From NCBI RefSeq assembly GCF_000276685.1, contig NC_018108.1:620001-684000 (forward strand): DNA of 64,000 nucleotides, written 5' to 3'. Numbering within the stretch: the first letter of the stretch is position 1; each line of letters begins with the position of its first letter. Positions 63,197-64,000 of the stretch are shown in pieces. A program made the translations under genes and the position numbers. A model generated the notes under the pieces. It saw nothing but the letters and a program-made list of their open reading frames with translations. It did no database searches and had not been told where the DNA came from. The stretch comes from Taylorella equigenitalis ATCC 35865. Lineage in GTDB: Bacteria > Pseudomonadota > Gammaproteobacteria > Burkholderiales > Burkholderiaceae_B.

Positions 63197-64000
63197 CTAT
63201 TTCAGATGAGTTCTTAATTCAACCAATTGAGAGCAACCAGTTTTATCACCTTTGACACAAGACTTCTCTAATAAGTCCAAGGCCTTATTAATGTCTTTCC
63301 TTCCACCTTCACCTTTAAGACACATTAGAGCTAAATTAGTTTGAGCAAATGTATAATTTTTTGCGGCGGATTGTTCATACAATTCCCTTGCTTTTATAAA
63401 GTCTATATCTCCACCATAACCGTTGTAATACATGACAGCAAGGTTATATTGAGCATCAGCGATGCCTTTAAATGCTAGAACTTCATTCCAATATCTGGAT
63501 TTTGCTAAGTCTTTCTTTACAAGATCTCCAGTAAAATACATGGAAGCTAAATTTAACTGTGCACCTGTACTTCCATTTTTTGCCGCTTTTTCAAACCAAT
63601 ATACAGCTTTATCAATGTCACGAGGAATATATTTTGCTTTATAGTAGTGATTTCCTAACTCAAACTGAGCATTTTCAAAATTCTGATTTGCTAACATTTC
63701 TAGATATTCAATTGCCTTTGAGACATCCTTGGGTGCAAAAGTTCCTCGTAAATATGTATCATATAGAACCTTTTGAGCTTCAGAATTATTTTGTTGAGCA
63801 GACTTTGTTAGCCATTTAATACCCTCAGTGGAATTTTTTTCTTTACCATCAAATCCATAAAGATATATAACTCCTATATTAAACTGACCTATAGAATCAT
63901 TGTATTTTTCAGCTAACAACTTATAAATTTTAAAAGAAGTATCACCTTCAGGATATCTACTAATCAATGAAATCAATTCAATTTTTGACATAGAATCAAG
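63197..64000 (-). CDS. Sel1-repeat protein (5' end probably beyond window)
   Basis: The reading frame is open to base 64000. A Met at 63991 (MSKIELISLISRYPEG) exists but has no signal peptide, unlike its relatives, so the true start is probably outside. At least six Sel1-like repeats are visible (e.g. QFNIGVIYLYGFDGKEKNSTEG; AQLNLASMYFTGDLVKKDLA; AQYNLAVMYYNGYGGDIDF), with a Cys tail (KSCVKGDKTGCSQLVELRTHLK, last residues) like that of the next gene. Function unknown. Confidence 0.82.
   Translation of the reverse strand, partial: LDSMSKIELISLISRYPEGDTSFKIYKLLAEKYNDSIGQFNIGVIYLYGFDGKEKNSTEGIKWLTKSAQQNNSEAQKVLYDTYLRGTFAPKDVSKAIEYLEMLANQNFENAQFELGNHYYKAKYIPRDIDKAVYWFEKAAKNGSTGAQLNLASMYFTGDLVKKDLAKSRYWNEVLAFKGIADAQYNLAVMYYNGYGGDIDFIKARELYEQSAAKNYTFAQTNLALMCLKGEGGRKDINKALDLLEKSCVKGDKTGCSQLVELRTHLK

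Overview
The window looks like a stretch of chromosome from a low-GC (roughly 36-37% by eye) betaproteobacterium of the Alcaligenaceae. My best guess is a Taylorella-like organism. This rests on the gene content (EF-P with Arg32 beside an EarP rhamnosyltransferase, TAXI-type TRAP transporter, ISC operon, betaproteobacterial neighbours such as cysS/TPR/cyclophilin/lpxH) combined with unusually A+T-rich codon use. No database search was run. Almost every base is accounted for by housekeeping genes. I see no insertion sequence, prophage, CRISPR array or rRNA gene.

Layout. 1-9.6 kb: leuS (cut by the window edge), pepD, the ribosomal oxygenase-like roxA overlapping mutS, an mscS channel and a TrmJ-like methyltransferase. 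9.6-17.3 kb: suhB, uppP, lpxH, a cyclophilin with two credible starts, a TPR protein, cysS, accA, tilS, tRNA-Arg(ACG) and a TM2 protein. 17.4-21.1 kb: a TAXI TRAP transporter cassette (lipoprotein, DUF1850, fused permease), a 20-bp palindrome, a terminator and tRNA-Ser(GCT). 21.2-25.1 kb: an SbmA/YddA-type ABC protein downstream of a TonB-dependent receptor with a nearly perfect Fur box. 25.2-33.2 kb: lysC, DUF1178, yajQ, efp, earP, an aminotransferase and acnB. 33.4-41.1 kb: a tandem pair of membrane-anchored paralogues of unknown function, then trpS, a VanX-like dipeptidase, a PAP2 phosphatase, a glycosyltransferase and thiC. 41.1-48.5 kb: tRNA(CAT), rho, trxA, parE, parC and a 2Fe-2S reductase. 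48.5-54.3 kb: a small lipoprotein, alaS, tusA, rpsP, rimM, trmD and a low-molecular-weight phosphatase. 54.3-59.5 kb: iscR-iscS-iscU-iscA-hscB-hscA-fdx. 59.5-64 kb: an array of Sel1-repeat secreted proteins, with one decayed copy and one copy frameshifted at a poly-A tract.

How genes connect. The ISC operon is complete except for iscX and would supply clusters to AcnB, ThiC, ferredoxin and the 2Fe-2S reductase. Its regulator IscR lacks one of the usual three cluster cysteines but sits behind a 27-bp inverted repeat shaped like an IscR box. EF-P and its modifying enzyme EarP are adjacent. TilS and a CAT tRNA that may be its substrate are both present. lpxH, uppP, the VanX-like dipeptidase, PAP2 and the glycosyltransferase are envelope functions.

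The most striking signal is not a gene. The word ATTGCCA (most often RCATTGCCA) recurs about 45 times on the two strands against about 8 expected. It appears in different reading frames and mostly on the coding strand, as a selected DNA or RNA word would.
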